In this document: in pieces, positions 8,276 to 18,398 of the stretch | Position numbering within the stretch: position 1 is the stretch's first letter | Layout: every line of letters starts with the position of its first letter | Assembly: GCF_025398275.1 (NCBI RefSeq) | Contig: NZ_JAODOR010000004.1 | Span: forward strand, 62,001 to 126,000 | Reading direction: 5' to 3' | DNA length: 64,000 nt | DNA from: Microbacterium memoriense | Lineage (GTDB): Bacteria; Actinomycetota; Actinomycetes; Actinomycetales; Microbacteriaceae | The notes under the pieces: model-generated | Databases searched by the model: none | Told to the model about the DNA's origin: nothing | What the model saw: the letters and a program-made list of their open reading frames with translations, nothing else | Position numbers and translations under genes: made by a program

Positions 8276-8932
8276 TCACTCCCAGCGGTAGCCCTCGCCG
8301 CGGACGGTGACGATGTGGTCGGCCCCGAGTTTGGCGCGCAGGTAGCGCACGTAGACGTCGACGACGTTTGACCCGGGATCGAAGTCCATGCCCCACACGC
8401 TACTCAGCAGCACTTCACGCGTCAGTACGTCTCCGGGATGGCGAAGGAACTGCTCGGCGAGAGCGAACTCGCGCGCCGACAGGTCGATCTCGCGCCCCGC
8501 GACGGTCATCCGCCGGCCGAGGATGTCCAGCGTCACATCGTCATGGGTGAGGGTCATCGTCGCCGCGCCGGTGTATTCCCGCAGCCGTGAGCGCACGCGG
8601 GCCAGGAGTTCGGCCACGGAAAACGGCTTCGGGACATAGTCGCTCGCCCCGGCATCGAGACCCTCGACAGCATCGTGGGCGGAGCTCCGGGCGGTCAGCA
8701 TGATGACCGGCATCCGCTCACCGGCCGCGCGCAGGAGGCGCAGGACCTCGAAGCCGTCCATCGTCGGCAGCCCGACATCGAGCACGATCAGGTCGATGTC
8801 CCCGACCTGCGCGCGCTCGAGCGCCTCCGCGCCGTCATCGGCAGAGACCGTGTCGAAGCCCTCGGCGTTGAGGCTCCGGGAGACGAGAGAGACGATGTGG
8901 GGTTCGTCATCGACGACGAGGATGCGGGTCAT
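8276..8932 (-). CDS. OmpR-family response regulator
   Basis: A 218-residue two-component DNA-binding regulator. The receiver domain (residues 1-115) has the acidic pair DDE near residue 8, the phosphorylation site Asp52 in LIVLDVGLP, and the late Lys in YVPKPFS. The winged-helix trans_reg_C domain (about 125-218) ends in GEGYRWE. The ATG at 8932 overlaps the stop of the histidine kinase (ATGA) and has AGAGG upstream. The longer open frame reaching 9208 is only the antisense of the kinase gene. It receives phosphate from the kinase encoded just upstream; the target genes are unknown. Confidence 0.92.
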   Translation of the reverse strand: MTRILVVDDEPHIVSLVSRSLNAEGFDTVSADDGAEALERAQVGDIDLIVLDVGLPTMDGFEVLRLLRAAGERMPVIMLTARSSAHDAVEGLDAGASDYVPKPFSVAELLARVRSRLREYTGAATMTLTHDDVTLDILGRRMTVAGREIDLSAREFALAEQFLRHPGDVLTREVLLSSVWGMDFDPGSNVVDVYVRYLRAKLGADHIVTVRGEGYRWE

Positions 8933-9903
8933 CCGGAGGCCTCTCGCTGGAGTACGACATCGCCGGCGCGGACAGGCGTCGGAAGGCTTGCGCGGGTGCC
9001 GATCGGGATGTCGATCGTGAAGGTGGCTCCGCCGCCCGGTGTGTCCGCGACAGAGCAATGACCACCGTGCGTCTTCGCGATGGCGTCGACGATCGCGAGG
9101 CCCAGCCCCGATCCACCCACGACGCGCTTTCCCGAGCCGCGGTCGAAGCGGCGGAAGATGCGGTGCCGCACGGCATGCGGGATCCCCGGGCCATGATCGC
9201 GCACCCACAGCTGTGCGCCGGAGGCGTGCATCGCGCTGCCCAGCTCGATCGGGCTCCCGGGCGGCGTGTACTTGGCGGCGTTGTCGGCGAGCTGCAGCCA
9301 GGCCTGCAGAAGTCGATCCCGATCGCCGCGAATGACGCCCGTCGCCTGCTGCTCAGTGCTCCACTGGTGTCCCGGGATCACGGAGACCAGTTCCGAGATG
9401 CGCTGGGTGAGGACGGTGAGGTCGACGTCGCTCATCGTGACCTGGTCGGTTTCGACGGCGGCAAGCAGGTCGATATCGCCGATCAGTCGGGTCATACGGT
9501 CGAGCTCGGCGATCCCGAGATCCCGGATCGCGGTGACGTCCTCAGCATCGGACGTATCCATGACCTCCAGGTGGCCGCGCACGATCGTGATGGGAGTCTT
9601 CAGCTCGTGTCGGACGTCATCCAGCAGCCGACGCTGCGCATCGAAGGATCCTTCTGCGGGGTCCCCGCCGCGCACGACGGGTGGTTCTTCCAGCAAGATC
9701 CATCCCACGATCGCCGTCACCGCGAGGGTCAAGAGGGCCAACACGGCATAGACCAGCCCGGCCATCCAGGGCACGGCGATGCCGGTGAGCGCGCACACGA
9801 GCCCCACGGCCAGCGCCGTCAGCGCGAAGCCCGCGGCAACGACCGCCAGGACCAATCCCAGCGTGCGTGCACGCCGCGATGGCGTACCCGGCATCCGGTT
9901 CAC
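8929..9903 (-). CDS. Sensor histidine kinase
   Basis: A 324-residue membrane kinase, partner of the adjacent response regulator. Two transmembrane helices (about 14-39 and 45-71) with almost no loop between them imply little or no extracytoplasmic sensor. No HAMP domain is seen. The HisKA domain contains His99 in DDVRHELKTP. The ATPase domain has the N box LQLADNAAKYTPPG and G boxes DHGPGIP and GGSGLGLAIVDAIAKTHGG. The GTG start at 9903 stands 6 nt after a GATAAT box on the minus strand (9910-9915), so the operon mRNA is probably leaderless. The signal may be in the membrane itself. Confidence 0.92.
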   Translation of the reverse strand: MNRMPGTPSRRARTLGLVLAVVAAGFALTALAVGLVCALTGIAVPWMAGLVYAVLALLTLAVTAIVGWILLEEPPVVRGGDPAEGSFDAQRRLLDDVRHELKTPITIVRGHLEVMDTSDAEDVTAIRDLGIAELDRMTRLIGDIDLLAAVETDQVTMSDVDLTVLTQRISELVSVIPGHQWSTEQQATGVIRGDRDRLLQAWLQLADNAAKYTPPGSPIELGSAMHASGAQLWVRDHGPGIPHAVRHRIFRRFDRGSGKRVVGGSGLGLAIVDAIAKTHGGHCSVADTPGGGATFTIDIPIGTRASLPTPVRAGDVVLQREASG

Positions 9904-9913
9904 GCTCTGATTA

Positions 9914-11311
9914 TCACCCAGAGTGGGTCATGGAGAGCAGATCGAGTTTTTCGTCGAGCTGCTCTTCGGTCAGCTCGCCGCGCGCGACGTAGCCGAGATC
10001 GATGACGGCCTCGCGGACGGTGATGCCCTGAGCGACCGAGTGCTTCGCGATCTTCGCGGCCGCCTCGTACCCGATCAGCTTGTTGAGCGGGGTCACGATC
10101 GACGGCGACATACCGGCGTACGCTGCCGCGCGTTCGACGTTCGCTTCCAGGCCATCGATGGTCTTGTCGGCGAGAACGCGCATCGAGTTGGAGAGCAGGC
10201 GAATCGACTCCAGCAGCGCCGTTCCCATGACGGGGATCGCGACGTTGAGTTCGAACAGGCCCGACGCTCCCGACCAGGCGATCGTCGCGTCGTTGCCGAT
10301 CACGCGCGCGCAGACCATGAGCGTCGCTTCGGGGACGACCGGGTTCACCTTGCCGGGCATGATCGACGACCCGGGCTGCAGGTCGGGAATGTGCAGCTCG
10401 CCGAGACCGGTGTTGGGCCCGGATCCCATCCAGCGGATGTCGTTGTTGATCTTGGTCAGCGAGACGGCGATCGTGCGAAGTGCTCCGGATGCTTCCACGA
10501 GCGCGTCGCGGTTGGCCTGTGCCTCGAAGTGGTCCTTGGCTTCCGTCACGGGCAACTCGGTTTCCGAGACGATCAGCGCGATGACCTTCTGCGGGAAACC
10601 GGGCGGCGTGTTGATGCCGGTGCCGACGGCGGTGCCGCCGAGCGGAACTTCCGCGACGTGGGGGATCACCGCCTGGACGCGCTCGATGCCGAGGCGCATC
10701 TGACGGGCGTAGCCGCCGAACTCCTGGCCCAGGGTCACGGGCGTGGCATCCATCAGGTGCGTGCGGCCCGACTTCACGACCGTCTTCCAGAGCTCTGCCT
10801 TGGTCTCGAGAGCCACGGCGAGGTGATCGAGCGCGGGGATGAGATCGTCGATGAGGGCCTGCGTGACCGCGATGTGCACCGACGTGGGGAACACGTCGTT
10901 GGAGGACTGCGAGGCGTTCACATGATCGTTCGGATGAACCGGCTCGCCGAGGTCGCGCGTGGCCAGGGTCGCGAGCACCTCGTTCATGTTCATGTTCGAG
11001 GACGTGCCGCTGCCGGTCTGATACACGTCGATCGGGAACTGATCGCCGTGTCCGCCGTCGATGATCTGGTCGGCCGCGCGGGCGATGGCATCGGCGATCC
11101 GGCCATCGAGAGTGCCCAGCGCCTTGTTGGCGAGAGCCGCGGCCTTCTTGATGCGCGCGAGGGCGACGATCTGGGCGGGATCGAGGGGATCACCGGAGAT
11201 GGGGAAGTTCTCGACGGCGCGCTGGGTCTGCGCGGCGTACAGCGCGTCGATCGGGACGCGCACTTCTCCCATCGTGTCGTGCTCGATGCGGTACTCGGTG
11301 GCAGCGGTCAT
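9914..11311 (-). CDS. fumC: Class II fumarate hydratase
   Basis: Converts fumarate to malate in the citric acid cycle without an iron-sulfur cluster. Family motifs include [14 protein letters not shown], the fumarate-binding [11 protein letters not shown] loop, and the catalytic-serine signature [11 protein letters not shown] near residue 320. I take the ATG at 11311, which has AAGGA 10 bases upstream. A GTG at 11320 in the same frame is almost adjacent to that ribosome site and is less likely. It precedes the two-component genes on the same strand and sits beside DUF4245, as in many actinobacteria. Confidence 0.95.
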   Translation of the reverse strand: MTAATEYRIEHDTMGEVRVPIDALYAAQTQRAVENFPISGDPLDPAQIVALARIKKAAALANKALGTLDGRIADAIARAADQIIDGGHGDQFPIDVYQTGSGTSSNMNMNEVLATLATRDLGEPVHPNDHVNASQSSNDVFPTSVHIAVTQALIDDLIPALDHLAVALETKAELWKTVVKSGRTHLMDATPVTLGQEFGGYARQMRLGIERVQAVIPHVAEVPLGGTAVGTGINTPPGFPQKVIALIVSETELPVTEAKDHFEAQANRDALVEASGALRTIAVSLTKINNDIRWMGSGPNTGLGELHIPDLQPGSSIMPGKVNPVVPEATLMVCARVIGNDATIAWSGASGLFELNVAIPVMGTALLESIRLLSNSMRVLADKTIDGLEANVERAAAYAGMSPSIVTPLNKLIGYEAAAKIAKHSVAQGITVREAVIDLGYVARGELTEEQLDEKLDLLSMTHSG

Positions 11312-11355
11312 TGCGGTCACGTCCTTGTTCCTGGGGTGTGTCAGTCGGGTGGATA

Positions 11356-12003
11356 TCAGGGTTCGAGCCCGACCATCACCTGGGGGATGGTCGTGCCTTC
11401 GCTCAGGCGGTAGTTGGAGCCGACGATGGCCAGGCGGCCCGACTCGACGGCCTCGGTGATGAGGCGAGACGACGCCAGCAGGTCATCGACCGTGTTCTTC
11501 AGGTGCTCGCGACCGACCTGTTCGGCGTCGAGGTTCTGCGGATTCGCTCCTGGCGTGCGGCGGAGAACCGTGCGGGCAGCCGGCACGATCTTCGCGATCA
11601 GACGCCAGATGTGCGGCGGAAGCTCATCCGAGTCGAGCGCGGTCGAGTCGATCGCGGCGCGCACCGCCCCGCACTCGTCGTGGGCCAACACGATGATCAG
11701 AGACACGTGGAGGACCGCGACGGCGTACTCGAGGCTCGCGATAGCGGAGTCGGAGGCGACCTGGCCGGCATTGCGGACCACGAAGAGGTCACCGAGACCC
11801 TGGTCGAAGATGATCTCGGCGGCAAGCCGTGAGTCGGCGCAGCCGAACAGAGCCGCCTGCGGCGTTTGGGAGTGTGCGAGTTCGTTGCGCCGTTCGACGT
11901 CCTGACGGGGATGCCGGGGCTCCCCGGCGATGAAGCGCTCGTTGCCGAGGCGCATCTCTTCCCAGACGGCGGCCGGGGCTGGGTGCTGCTGCCGCTCGTT
12001 CAC
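11356..12003 (-). CDS. Beta-class carbonic anhydrase
   Basis: A zinc enzyme interconverting CO2 and bicarbonate, 215 residues. Zinc ligands are visible as Cys55 and the Asp57-Arg dyad in FGCADSR, with His108 and Cys111 in LAHDECGAV. This fits the plant-type beta class. The GTG at 12003 has AAGGAGACACC directly upstream. The open frame extends to 12348 only as antisense sequence. Its start overlaps the stop of the DUF4245 gene, so the two are translationally linked. Bicarbonate supply for carboxylases is the usual role. Confidence 0.92.
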   Translation of the reverse strand: MNERQQHPAPAAVWEEMRLGNERFIAGEPRHPRQDVERRNELAHSQTPQAALFGCADSRLAAEIIFDQGLGDLFVVRNAGQVASDSAIASLEYAVAVLHVSLIIVLAHDECGAVRAAIDSTALDSDELPPHIWRLIAKIVPAARTVLRRTPGANPQNLDAEQVGREHLKNTVDDLLASSRLITEAVESGRLAIVGSNYRLSEGTTIPQVMVGLEP

Positions 12004-12632
12004 GGTGTCTCCTTGCGCAGGTTGCGGATCTGCTCTGCGACGCCCTCGGCGGCGACCGCAGCGGTCTCCGCATCGGTCGCCCCGTAGATCAGAACGGTGT
12101 CGGCGCCGGCATCCGTCGCGAGAGCGTACGAGATCGCGGCAGTCTGGGCGGCGCTCGGGATCGTGTACTCGTCCCACACGATGCCGTCGATCGTCACGCT
12201 GCCGGTCGGCGCGAGCCCGCCCAGGGTCTCGGATGCCCACGTGGGGGAGGCGCCGAGACCGTGCGCCACGCGGATGAACCCCTCCGGGGGTGCGTAGACG
12301 ACACGCCACATGCTCGTGCCTTCGAGCCGAGCAGAATTGGCGCGCCAATCCTCCGGGACTACCGGAACGAGGAGCGGTTGGCCAACGCTCGCCGAGGCCG
12401 AGGCGGCGGAGGCGGCGACGTCGGCCGGCTCCGGGTCGGGCAGGGCGCCGCGGGGCACTCCGAAGACGACGACCGCGACGACTGCGACGGTCACCAGGAG
12501 GGCGACGATGAGGTTACGGAATGTCTTGCTCGAGCGGTAAGCGGCCGAGGATGCGGCTTTTCGAGCCGCGGTCTCGTCCGCGGTCTCCGGGCGACCGAGC
12601 TCCGCAACCACGCGGGGAGCGGCGGCCATCAT
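12000..12632 (-). CDS. DUF4245 family membrane-anchored protein
   Basis: A 210-residue protein with a charged cytoplasmic N-terminus, one transmembrane helix (about residues 40-60, [22 protein letters not shown]) and an extracytoplasmic domain with DWRAN and WDEYT motifs. This matches DUF4245, an actinobacterial family of unknown function that neighbours fumC and glpX (Rv1100 in M. tuberculosis). Two ATG codons in tandem (12632 and 12629) overlap the xseB stop, with GGAG just upstream; either may be used. The Ala/Ser-rich linker after the helix is low complexity. Confidence 0.85.
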   Translation of the reverse strand: MMAAAPRVVAELGRPETADETAARKAASSAAYRSSKTFRNLIVALLVTVAVVAVVVFGVPRGALPDPEPADVAASAASASASVGQPLLVPVVPEDWRANSARLEGTSMWRVVYAPPEGFIRVAHGLGASPTWASETLGGLAPTGSVTIDGIVWDEYTIPSAAQTAAISYALATDAGADTVLIYGATDAETAAVAAEGVAEQIRNLRKETP

Positions 12633-12850
12633 GACTCCGGACCGGTCGGCCGGGACGCCTCGAGCAGCTGCTTCGCTCCGCGCAGCCATTCTTCGCACCG
12701 GGCCGCGAGGGCCTCGCCGCGCGTCCACAGGGTCAGGGACTGCTCGAGTGTCGGTGCACCCTGTTCGAGCTCGGCGACGACGCGCACGAGCTCATCTCGG
12801 GCCTGCTCGAAAGACAGGCTCGTGACATCGACGACACCCTCGCTGGTCAT
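12629..12850 (-). CDS. xseB: Exodeoxyribonuclease VII small subunit
   Basis: A 73-residue subunit that oligomerises around XseA to form exonuclease VII, which degrades single-stranded DNA. The conserved helical hairpin begins at [20 protein letters not shown] and continues with [22 protein letters not shown], matching the family closely. The ATG overlaps the xseA stop (ATGA) and the stop overlaps the DUF4245 start, so all three genes are coupled. Confidence 0.93.
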   Translation of the reverse strand: MTSEGVVDVTSLSFEQARDELVRVVAELEQGAPTLEQSLTLWTRGEALAARCEEWLRGAKQLLEASRPTGPES

Positions 12851-14160
12851 GAGTCCATCCTAGAGTCGCCGCGCGTGGTGTCCCGGCTCGCCGGCGCTTC
12901 GGGAACTTCACCCTCGGAGCGTGCGGCGAACGATCCCTGGGCGACCGTGACGACGACGGCCGTGCCGGCGGGAGCCTGCGCGGCATCGCGCACGATGACA
13001 CCGTCGCCGACATGCGCGATCGCATACCCGCGGTCGAGGGTTGCGCCGGGGGAGAGCGCGCGCAGGGACGCGCGGAGATGTGTCGCCTGCCGATCGGCGG
13101 CATCCATCTGCCGGCCGACGATGTCGCGTCCGCGGGAGCGGAGGGTCCAGAGCTCGTGTGTGCGGCTCGTCAGGAGCGACTCGGGGGAGCGCAGCACGGG
13201 CCGGGTGCGCAGCTGCTCGAGCTGGGCGATGTCATGGCTGACCCGCTGGGTCAGGCGGGTGCGGGCGCGGGAGCGCAGCTGCTGCACGATCGCGCGCTGT
13301 TCCGCGACGTCCGGGACGACCTTTTTGGCGGCGTCGGTCGGGGTCGACGCGCGGAGGTCGGCGACCTCGTCCAGCAGCGGATGGTCGTTCTCATGTCCGA
13401 TCGCCGAGACGATCGGCGTGGATGCCGCCGCCACCGCACGCAGCAGTCTCTCGTCGCTGAAGCCGAGCAGGGTCTGCGGGTCGCCGCCGCCGCGGGCGAT
13501 GATGATCACGTCGACCTCGGGATCGGCATCCAGCGTCTGGAGAGCGCTGAGGGTTTCGGGCACGCACCGGTCGCCCTGAACCGCCGCGTGGATCGTCCGG
13601 AAACGCACGTGCGGCCAGCGGAGCTCGGCGTTGCGGTGCACATCTTTCTCGGCGTCGCTGCGTTCGCCCGTGATGAGTCCGATGACGGTAGGGAGGAAGG
13701 GGAGACGCTTCTTCGTCGCCGGGTCGAACAAGCCCTCGGAGCGCAGTTGCGCGCGCAAGCGCTCGAGTTTCTCCAGCTGCTCACCGAGTCCGGTGTGCCG
13801 CATGGACGAGACGGTGAAACTGAAGTCGCCGGACTTCACGAAGTAGTCCGGCTTGACGCACGCGACCACGCGGTCGCCGCTGCGAAGCGTATCCGGCAGA
13901 CGCTGGAGCGTGGAGGACCACAGACGGAAGGAGATCATGGCGTCGCCCGAGGCATCCTTCAATCGGCCGAACACGTGGCCACCGCGCAGATTCCACGCCG
14001 TGATCTCGCCTTCCACCCACACTGCGCTCCACCGCTGGACGAAGTCGCGGATGGTCTCGTTCAGTCGCGTGACCGAGGTCGGAGTCTCCGGCGAAGAGTC
14101 GCGCGGATGGACGGCATCGGGCGGCGGGACCTGTCCCGGCGCCGATTCGAACGAGGTCAT
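12847..14160 (-). CDS. xseA: Exodeoxyribonuclease VII large subunit
   Basis: Catalytic subunit of exonuclease VII, 437 residues. An N-terminal OB-fold (about 20-125) includes [22 protein letters not shown]. The catalytic exonuc_VII_L domain contains [13 protein letters not shown] and the family hallmark [19 protein letters not shown] coiled-coil segment follows and the C-terminal [12 protein letters not shown] motif is present. The ATG has AAGGA 7 bases upstream. The gene is divergent from ispH; this xseA/ispH arrangement is widespread in actinobacteria. The Asp/Ser-rich C-terminal 20 residues look dispensable. Confidence 0.94.
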   Translation of the reverse strand: MTSFESAPGQVPPPDAVHPRDSSPETPTSVTRLNETIRDFVQRWSAVWVEGEITAWNLRGGHVFGRLKDASGDAMISFRLWSSTLQRLPDTLRSGDRVVACVKPDYFVKSGDFSFTVSSMRHTGLGEQLEKLERLRAQLRSEGLFDPATKKRLPFLPTVIGLITGERSDAEKDVHRNAELRWPHVRFRTIHAAVQGDRCVPETLSALQTLDADPEVDVIIIARGGGDPQTLLGFSDERLLRAVAAASTPIVSAIGHENDHPLLDEVADLRASTPTDAAKKVVPDVAEQRAIVQQLRSRARTRLTQRVSHDIAQLEQLRTRPVLRSPESLLTSRTHELWTLRSRGRDIVGRQMDAADRQATHLRASLRALSPGATLDRGYAIAHVGDGVIVRDAAQAPAGTAVVVTVAQGSFAARSEGEVPEAPASRDTTRGDSRMDS

Positions 14161-14205
14161 GGCATCCTTCCCGCGCTACACGGCCTTTACACGGACGCGG
14201 ATCAA

Positions 14206-14211
14206 TACAAT
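14206..14211 (+). promoter_or_regulatory. -10 box of ispH (leaderless promoter)
   Basis: TACAAT is followed by 6 bases and then the GTG start of ispH at 14218, so transcription would begin at or next to the start codon. No good -35 hexamer lies at 16-18 bases. Confidence 0.6.
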
Positions 14212-14217
14212 CGAGGG

Positions 14218-15276
14218 GTGAGCTCAACTGCCGTCCGACTTCCGTTGCCGCACATTCCCGGCCCGCGTGGACGGCTTCAGGATAACCCGGTCCCCGGACA
14301 CAAGAAGGTCCTCCTGGCCTCGCCGCGCGGGTACTGTGCCGGCGTCGACCGCGCCGTCATCGCTGTCGAGAAGGCGCTCGAACGCTTCGGGGCCCCCGTG
14401 TATGTGCGCAAACAGATCGTGCACAACATCCACGTGGTGACCGAACTCGAGTCGAAGGGTGCGATCTTCGTCGAAGAGGTCGACGAGGTTCCCGAGGGCT
14501 CGCACGTCGTCTTCAGCGCTCACGGTGTGTCGCCCGCGGTCGTCAGCGAAGCCGCCGATCGCGGTCTGCAGGCGATCGACGCCACCTGCCCGCTCGTGAC
14601 GAAGGTGCACCGCGAGGCGGTGCGCTTCGCCCGGGACGATTTCGAGATCCTGCTGATCGGCCACGAGGGACACGAAGAGGTCGAGGGGACCGCCGGTGAG
14701 GCGCCCGAGCACATCACGGTGGTCAATTCGCCCGATCACGCCGACGTCGTCGAGGTGAAGGACCCGTCGAAGGTCGTGTGGCTCTCGCAGACCACGCTCT
14801 CCGTCGACGAGACGATGGAGACCGTACGGCGTCTGCGCACGCGCTTCCCCGATCTGCAGGATCCGCCGTCCGACGACATCTGCTACGCCACGCAGAACCG
14901 GCAGGTCGCGATCAAGAAGGTGGCCAAGGGTGCCGACCTCGTGATCGTGGTCGGTTCTGCCAACTCGTCCAACAGCGTGCGGCTTGTCGAGGTTGCTCTC
15001 GAGTACGGCGCAAAGGCGTCGTACCGGGTCGACTACGCGCATGAAATCCAACAGTCCTGGCTCGACGGTGTCGAGACCGTCGGTGTCACCTCCGGTGCCT
15101 CGGTGCCGGAGATCCTGGTCGAGGAAGTGCTGTCCGAACTTGCCGGCGCCGGCTACCGCGACGTCGAGCAGATCCGCACCGCCGAGGAAGACCTCATCTT
15201 CTCGCTCCCCAAAGAACTGCGTCAGGATGCCGGTGGCCGACGCGACGACCGTGCCCTGGGTGGACGTCGCTCGTGA
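14218..15276 (+). CDS. ispH: 4-hydroxy-3-methylbut-2-enyl diphosphate reductase
   Basis: The last enzyme of the MEP pathway; it reduces HMBPP to IPP and DMAPP with a 4Fe-4S cluster. Three cluster cysteines are visible: Cys40 in [12 protein letters not shown], one in [10 protein letters not shown] and one in [11 protein letters not shown]. The HGVSP and SANSSNS motifs contact substrate. Its length of 352 residues is normal. The GTG at 14218 is chosen because a TACAAT box ends 6 bases before it and similarity begins soon after. The open frame to 13012 is antisense to xseA. The stop overlaps the DUF6264 gene. It supplies precursors for the cis-prenyltransferase at 4.4 kb. Confidence 0.95.
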   Translation: MSSTAVRLPLPHIPGPRGRLQDNPVPGHKKVLLASPRGYCAGVDRAVIAVEKALERFGAPVYVRKQIVHNIHVVTELESKGAIFVEEVDEVPEGSHVVFSAHGVSPAVVSEAADRGLQAIDATCPLVTKVHREAVRFARDDFEILLIGHEGHEEVEGTAGEAPEHITVVNSPDHADVVEVKDPSKVVWLSQTTLSVDETMETVRRLRTRFPDLQDPPSDDICYATQNRQVAIKKVAKGADLVIVVGSANSSNSVRLVEVALEYGAKASYRVDYAHEIQQSWLDGVETVGVTSGASVPEILVEEVLSELAGAGYRDVEQIRTAEEDLIFSLPKELRQDAGGRRDDRALGGRRS

Positions 15277-15818
15277 GCACCCCCGCGGACGCCGTGCCCG
15301 ATCCGCGGCCCCGTCCGCAGTACGGCGAGTACGCGACGCCCGAGCAGCAACGGGCGAGTATCCGCGAACCCGTCCGCGAGTCCGTGGCGGTGCCCGTCAT
15401 CGTGGCATCGCCGGTCGCACCGGCAGGAGCATCCCCGGCATCCACACCGGTGCGTCGGCGCACCGTCGACCGGATCTTCACCTTCGCGCTCCTGGCCTAC
15501 GGACTCGTCACGGTGATCAGCGCCGTACCGCAGCTGTGGGACTTCTCCGCGTTCGCTGAGACGTGGATGGGGCTCGCCGGGATCGACGGGACCTTCACCA
15601 ACACCGCGCAGGGTGATCTCTGGAGCCGGATCGGCGCGGGTGTCTTCGCTCTCGGGTGGGCTCTGACCGCTTTCTTCGGCTGGCGTTCCGTCGTCGCCGG
15701 GCGGCTCAGCTGGTGGATTCCCGTCGTCGGCGCCGCGGTCAGCTTCGTCATCGTGAGCATCTGCCTCACGATTCCGCTCGTGGGTGACCCAGCTATTTCA
15801 GCCTTCTTCGGCGGGTGA
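15273..15818 (+). CDS. DUF6264 family membrane protein
   Basis: A 181-residue protein with a Pro/Arg/Ala-rich disordered N-terminus (residues 1-65) and four predicted transmembrane helices after it ([20 protein letters not shown]; the [17 protein letters not shown] region; [17 protein letters not shown]). It resembles the DUF6264 family described in Microbacteriaceae; the function is unknown. The GTG start overlaps the ispH stop, so translation is coupled. A perfect 15-bp hairpin follows. Confidence 0.75.
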   Translation: MSTPADAVPDPRPRPQYGEYATPEQQRASIREPVRESVAVPVIVASPVAPAGASPASTPVRRRTVDRIFTFALLAYGLVTVISAVPQLWDFSAFAETWMGLAGIDGTFTNTAQGDLWSRIGAGVFALGWALTAFFGWRSVVAGRLSWWIPVVGAAVSFVIVSICLTIPLVGDPAISAFFGG

Positions 15819-15831
15819 TCCGCACCACGAC

Positions 15832-15865
15832 GAACGCCTCGACCCGTGTGGGTCGAGGCGTTCGT
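15832..15865. terminator. Bidirectional terminator between DUF6264 gene and fbaA
   Basis: A perfect 15-bp stem (15832-15846 with 15851-15865) closes a GTGT loop. It lies 14 bases after one stop codon and 12 bases after the fbaA stop on the other strand, so it can serve both convergent genes. Confidence 0.85.
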
Positions 15866-15876
15866 GAAGAGCGCGG

Positions 15877-16908
15877 TCAGATGCTGATCGAGTGTCCTGC
15901 CGAACCGAGCTGCTGCGTCGCCTCGACGACACGCGCGGCCATGGCGGACTCGGCGACCTTGCCCCAGGCGCGCGGGTCGTAGGCCTTCTTGTTACCCACC
16001 TCGCCGTCGACCTTGAGGACGCCCTCGTAGTTCTGGAACATGAAGCCGGCGACCGAACGCGTGAACGCATACTGCGTGTCGGTGTCGATGTTCATCTTGA
16101 TGACACCGTTGGCGACCGCCGTGGCGATCTCTTCCGGGGTCGAGCCGCTGCCGCCGTGGAAGACGAGGTCGAGGGGCTTTGCTGCCGTGCCGAACTTCTC
16201 GGCGATGCCGGCCTGGATCTCGCCGAGCAGCTCGGGGCGGAGCTTCACGCCGCCGGGCTTGTAGACGCCGTGCACGTTGCCGAAGGTGAGAGCTGCGATG
16301 TAGCGGCCCTGCTCGCCGAGACCGAGCGCGTCGACGAACTTCGACACGTCGGCGGTCGTGGTGTAGAGCGCGTCGTTGGATCCTTCGTGCTGAACGCCGT
16401 CCTCTTCGCCGCCGACGACGCCGATCTCGACCTCGAGAATCGCGTTGATCGCCTTGAGGCGGGGGAGGAGCTGCTGGGCGATCTCGATGTTCTCATCGAG
16501 AGTGACCGCCGAGCCGTCCCACATGTGCGACTGGAAGAGCGGGTTGCGGCCGGCCTTGACCTCTTCTTCGGATGCGGCGATCAGCGGCAGCACGAAGTCT
16601 TCGAGGGCCGGCTTCGGGCAGTGGTCGGTGTGGAGGGCGACGGTGATCGGGTAGTTCTTGGCGACCTCGGTGGCGAACTTGGCGAAAGCGATCGCGCCGG
16701 TCGCACGGCCCTTCACGGTGTGGCCGGCGAAGTAGTCGGCGCCACCGGTGGTGACCTGGATGATGCCGTCGGATCCGGCTTCGGTCAGTCCCTGCAGGAC
16801 GGCGTTGATCGACTGGGAGCTGGCGGCGTTGATCGCGGGGAAGGCGTACCCACCGGTCTTCGCGCGGTCCAGCATTTCGGCGTATTGCTCGGGGGTTGCG
16901 ACGGGCAT
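15877..16908 (-). CDS. fbaA: Class II fructose-bisphosphate aldolase
   Basis: Zinc-dependent aldolase of glycolysis and gluconeogenesis, 343 residues. The Zn site begins in ALHTDHCPK near residue 105, with further His residues in NVHGVYKPG and LVFHGGSGS. The phosphate-binding GSGSTPEE and NIDTDTQYA motifs are present. The ATG at 16908 has AAGGAG 7 bases upstream. A very long open frame continuing to 18225 is the antisense of glpX and is not coding. It lies divergent from glpX, the enzyme of the next gluconeogenic step. Confidence 0.95.
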   Translation of the reverse strand: MPVATPEQYAEMLDRAKTGGYAFPAINAASSQSINAVLQGLTEAGSDGIIQVTTGGADYFAGHTVKGRATGAIAFAKFATEVAKNYPITVALHTDHCPKPALEDFVLPLIAASEEEVKAGRNPLFQSHMWDGSAVTLDENIEIAQQLLPRLKAINAILEVEIGVVGGEEDGVQHEGSNDALYTTTADVSKFVDALGLGEQGRYIAALTFGNVHGVYKPGGVKLRPELLGEIQAGIAEKFGTAAKPLDLVFHGGSGSTPEEIATAVANGVIKMNIDTDTQYAFTRSVAGFMFQNYEGVLKVDGEVGNKKAYDPRAWGKVAESAMAARVVEATQQLGSAGHSISI

Positions 16909-17084
16909 GTCTGCTCCTTGAGGTCTGCTCAGGTCGGCGGTGATTCCATCGGTCAGCCTAGCGAAGGTGGTGACGCCACGGCGATGAGAGAGCCGGACCA
17001 AATCCAGCTTGCCTGTGCGGAAAGAATCGAGATTCCTTCGTCGATGGATGCCGGAAATTCCTGTCTTCGCGCACGCTCCAGATC

Positions 17085-17090
17085 TAGGCT
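17085..17090 (+). promoter_or_regulatory. -10 box of glpX (leaderless promoter)
   Basis: TAGGCT is followed after 7 bases by the ATG of glpX at 17098. The spacing matches that seen at several other genes in the window. Confidence 0.55.
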
Positions 17091-17097
17091 GTGCTCC

Positions 17098-18090
17098 ATG
17101 GTGAGCCTGACCGCGGACATGAGTCCCCTGCATCCCGACCGCAACCTCGCACTGGAACTCGTGCGTGCGACCGAGGCCGCAGCCATCCGCTCGGTGCCTT
17201 TCATCGGTCGAGGCAAGAAGGAACTTGCCGACGGTGCGGCCGTCGACGCGATGCGGGCCTTCCTCACGACGGTGAACTTCGACGGTGTGATCGTGATCGG
17301 GGAGGGCGAGAAGGACAACGCGCCGATGCTCTTCAACGGCGAGCATGTCGGCACCGGCCGCGGCCCCCAGTGCGACATCGCCGTCGATCCCATCGACGGC
17401 ACGACCTTGACGGCCGAGGGGCGCAACAACGCGCTGTCGGTGTTGGCCGTCGCGGACCGCGGCGCGATGCTCGATGCATCCACGGTCTTCTACATGGACA
17501 AGATCGTCACGGGACCGGCGGGTGTGGGTGTCGTCGACATCCGCCTTCCGGTCGGGGAGAACATCCGCCGGCTCGCCAAGGCACTCGACAAACCGGTCGA
17601 CGAACTCGTCGTGTCGGTGCTGAACCGTCCCCGTCACGCACAGCTGATCGACGACATCCGCGCCTCGGGAGCCGGCACCCGTCTCATGAGCGATGGGGAC
17701 GTGGCCGGTGGGATCAACGCCGCACGCTACAACGCGCGGACGGACATGTGCATCGGGATCGGCGGAAGTCCGGAAGGCGTCGCGACGACGTGCGCGATCA
17801 AGGCGCTCGGTGGCCACATCCAGGGGCGGCTCTGGGCGCGGGATGACGAGGAGAAGCAGAAGGGGATCGACGCCGGGCTCCGCCTCGACGACTACGTGTA
17901 TGAAGCCGATGAGCTGGTCAAGGGCTCGAACACGATCTTCGTGGCAACGGGCGTGACCAACGGTGAGCTGGTCAGCGGTGTGCGCCGCTCCGGCCCGGAC
18001 TACATCATCACCGAGAGCGTGGTGTTGCGCGGAGCATCGGGCACGCTTCGCCGCATCACGTCGGAGCACCTCGCGTCGAAGTGGCTCTGA
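17098..18090 (+). CDS. glpX: Class II fructose-1,6-bisphosphatase
   Basis: Hydrolyses fructose 1,6-bisphosphate to fructose 6-phosphate in gluconeogenesis; 330 residues. The Li+-sensitive phosphatase metal site is VDPIDGTTLTAEGRNNA, with upstream metal ligands in VIGEGEKDNAPML. GDVAGGINAAR and GIGGSPEGV are GlpX hallmarks. The adjacent codons ATG (17098) and GTG (17101) could both start it; the TAGGCT box favours 17098. The frame open to 15892 is antisense to fbaA. Rv1099c is the M. tuberculosis counterpart, also next to fum. Confidence 0.95.
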   Translation: MVSLTADMSPLHPDRNLALELVRATEAAAIRSVPFIGRGKKELADGAAVDAMRAFLTTVNFDGVIVIGEGEKDNAPMLFNGEHVGTGRGPQCDIAVDPIDGTTLTAEGRNNALSVLAVADRGAMLDASTVFYMDKIVTGPAGVGVVDIRLPVGENIRRLAKALDKPVDELVVSVLNRPRHAQLIDDIRASGAGTRLMSDGDVAGGINAARYNARTDMCIGIGGSPEGVATTCAIKALGGHIQGRLWARDDEEKQKGIDAGLRLDDYVYEADELVKGSNTIFVATGVTNGELVSGVRRSGPDYIITESVVLRGASGTLRRITSEHLASKWL

Positions 18091-18209
18091 GCGCGGGCGA
18101 CTGATCGGGCGGCGCGCGGCGGCACACAGGATATCGGGGGTTCTCTCTGGCAGACTGTGACCCGGTGTCATCGGAGACACGTTGGTCGTCCATACCCTCC
18201 GGAGGTCAC

Positions 18210-18398
18210 ATGTCCACTGCATCACCCAGTCCGCGTACCGGTCAGATCGCTGTGCCGATCGACCCCGCGCGGCGCCCGGACGTGCTGCTGCGTCGCCGTG
18301 TCCCCGAAGGACACCAGGTGAGCGCGTGGTGGATGATCGGTGCCTTCGTCTTCGTGTCGCTCTCTGTCGTCGGGCTACTCAACTTCTTCCCCGGCTGA
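18210..18398 (+). CDS. Small single-pass membrane protein, 62 residues
   Basis: A polar N-terminus with RRPDVLLRRRVPEGH, then one hydrophobic segment (residues 40-60, WMIGAFVFVSLSVVGLLNFF). A consensus GGAGG lies 4 bases before the ATG at 18210, supporting translation. It overlaps the end of rmuC on the other strand by 20 bases. No family or function is recognised. A longer frame start at 18165 lacks a ribosome site. Confidence 0.65.
   Translation: MSTASPSPRTGQIAVPIDPARRPDVLLRRRVPEGHQVSAWWMIGAFVFVSLSVVGLLNFFPG

Noticed and set aside
9923..11413. 496-codon open frame opposite fumC.
   Set aside because: Composition (His/Arg/Asp-rich, no motifs) is typical of an antisense shadow; fumC is certain.
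13012..14217. Long upstream extension of the ispH frame (over 400 codons).
   Set aside because: It is the antisense of xseA, without IspH similarity. The -10 box and homology put the start at 14218.
16909..18225. Extension of the fbaA frame through the complement of glpX, and the reverse extension of glpX through fbaA.
   Set aside because: Long open antisense frames are expected at this GC content. fbaA has a strong ribosome site at 16908, and glpX is a complete known family.
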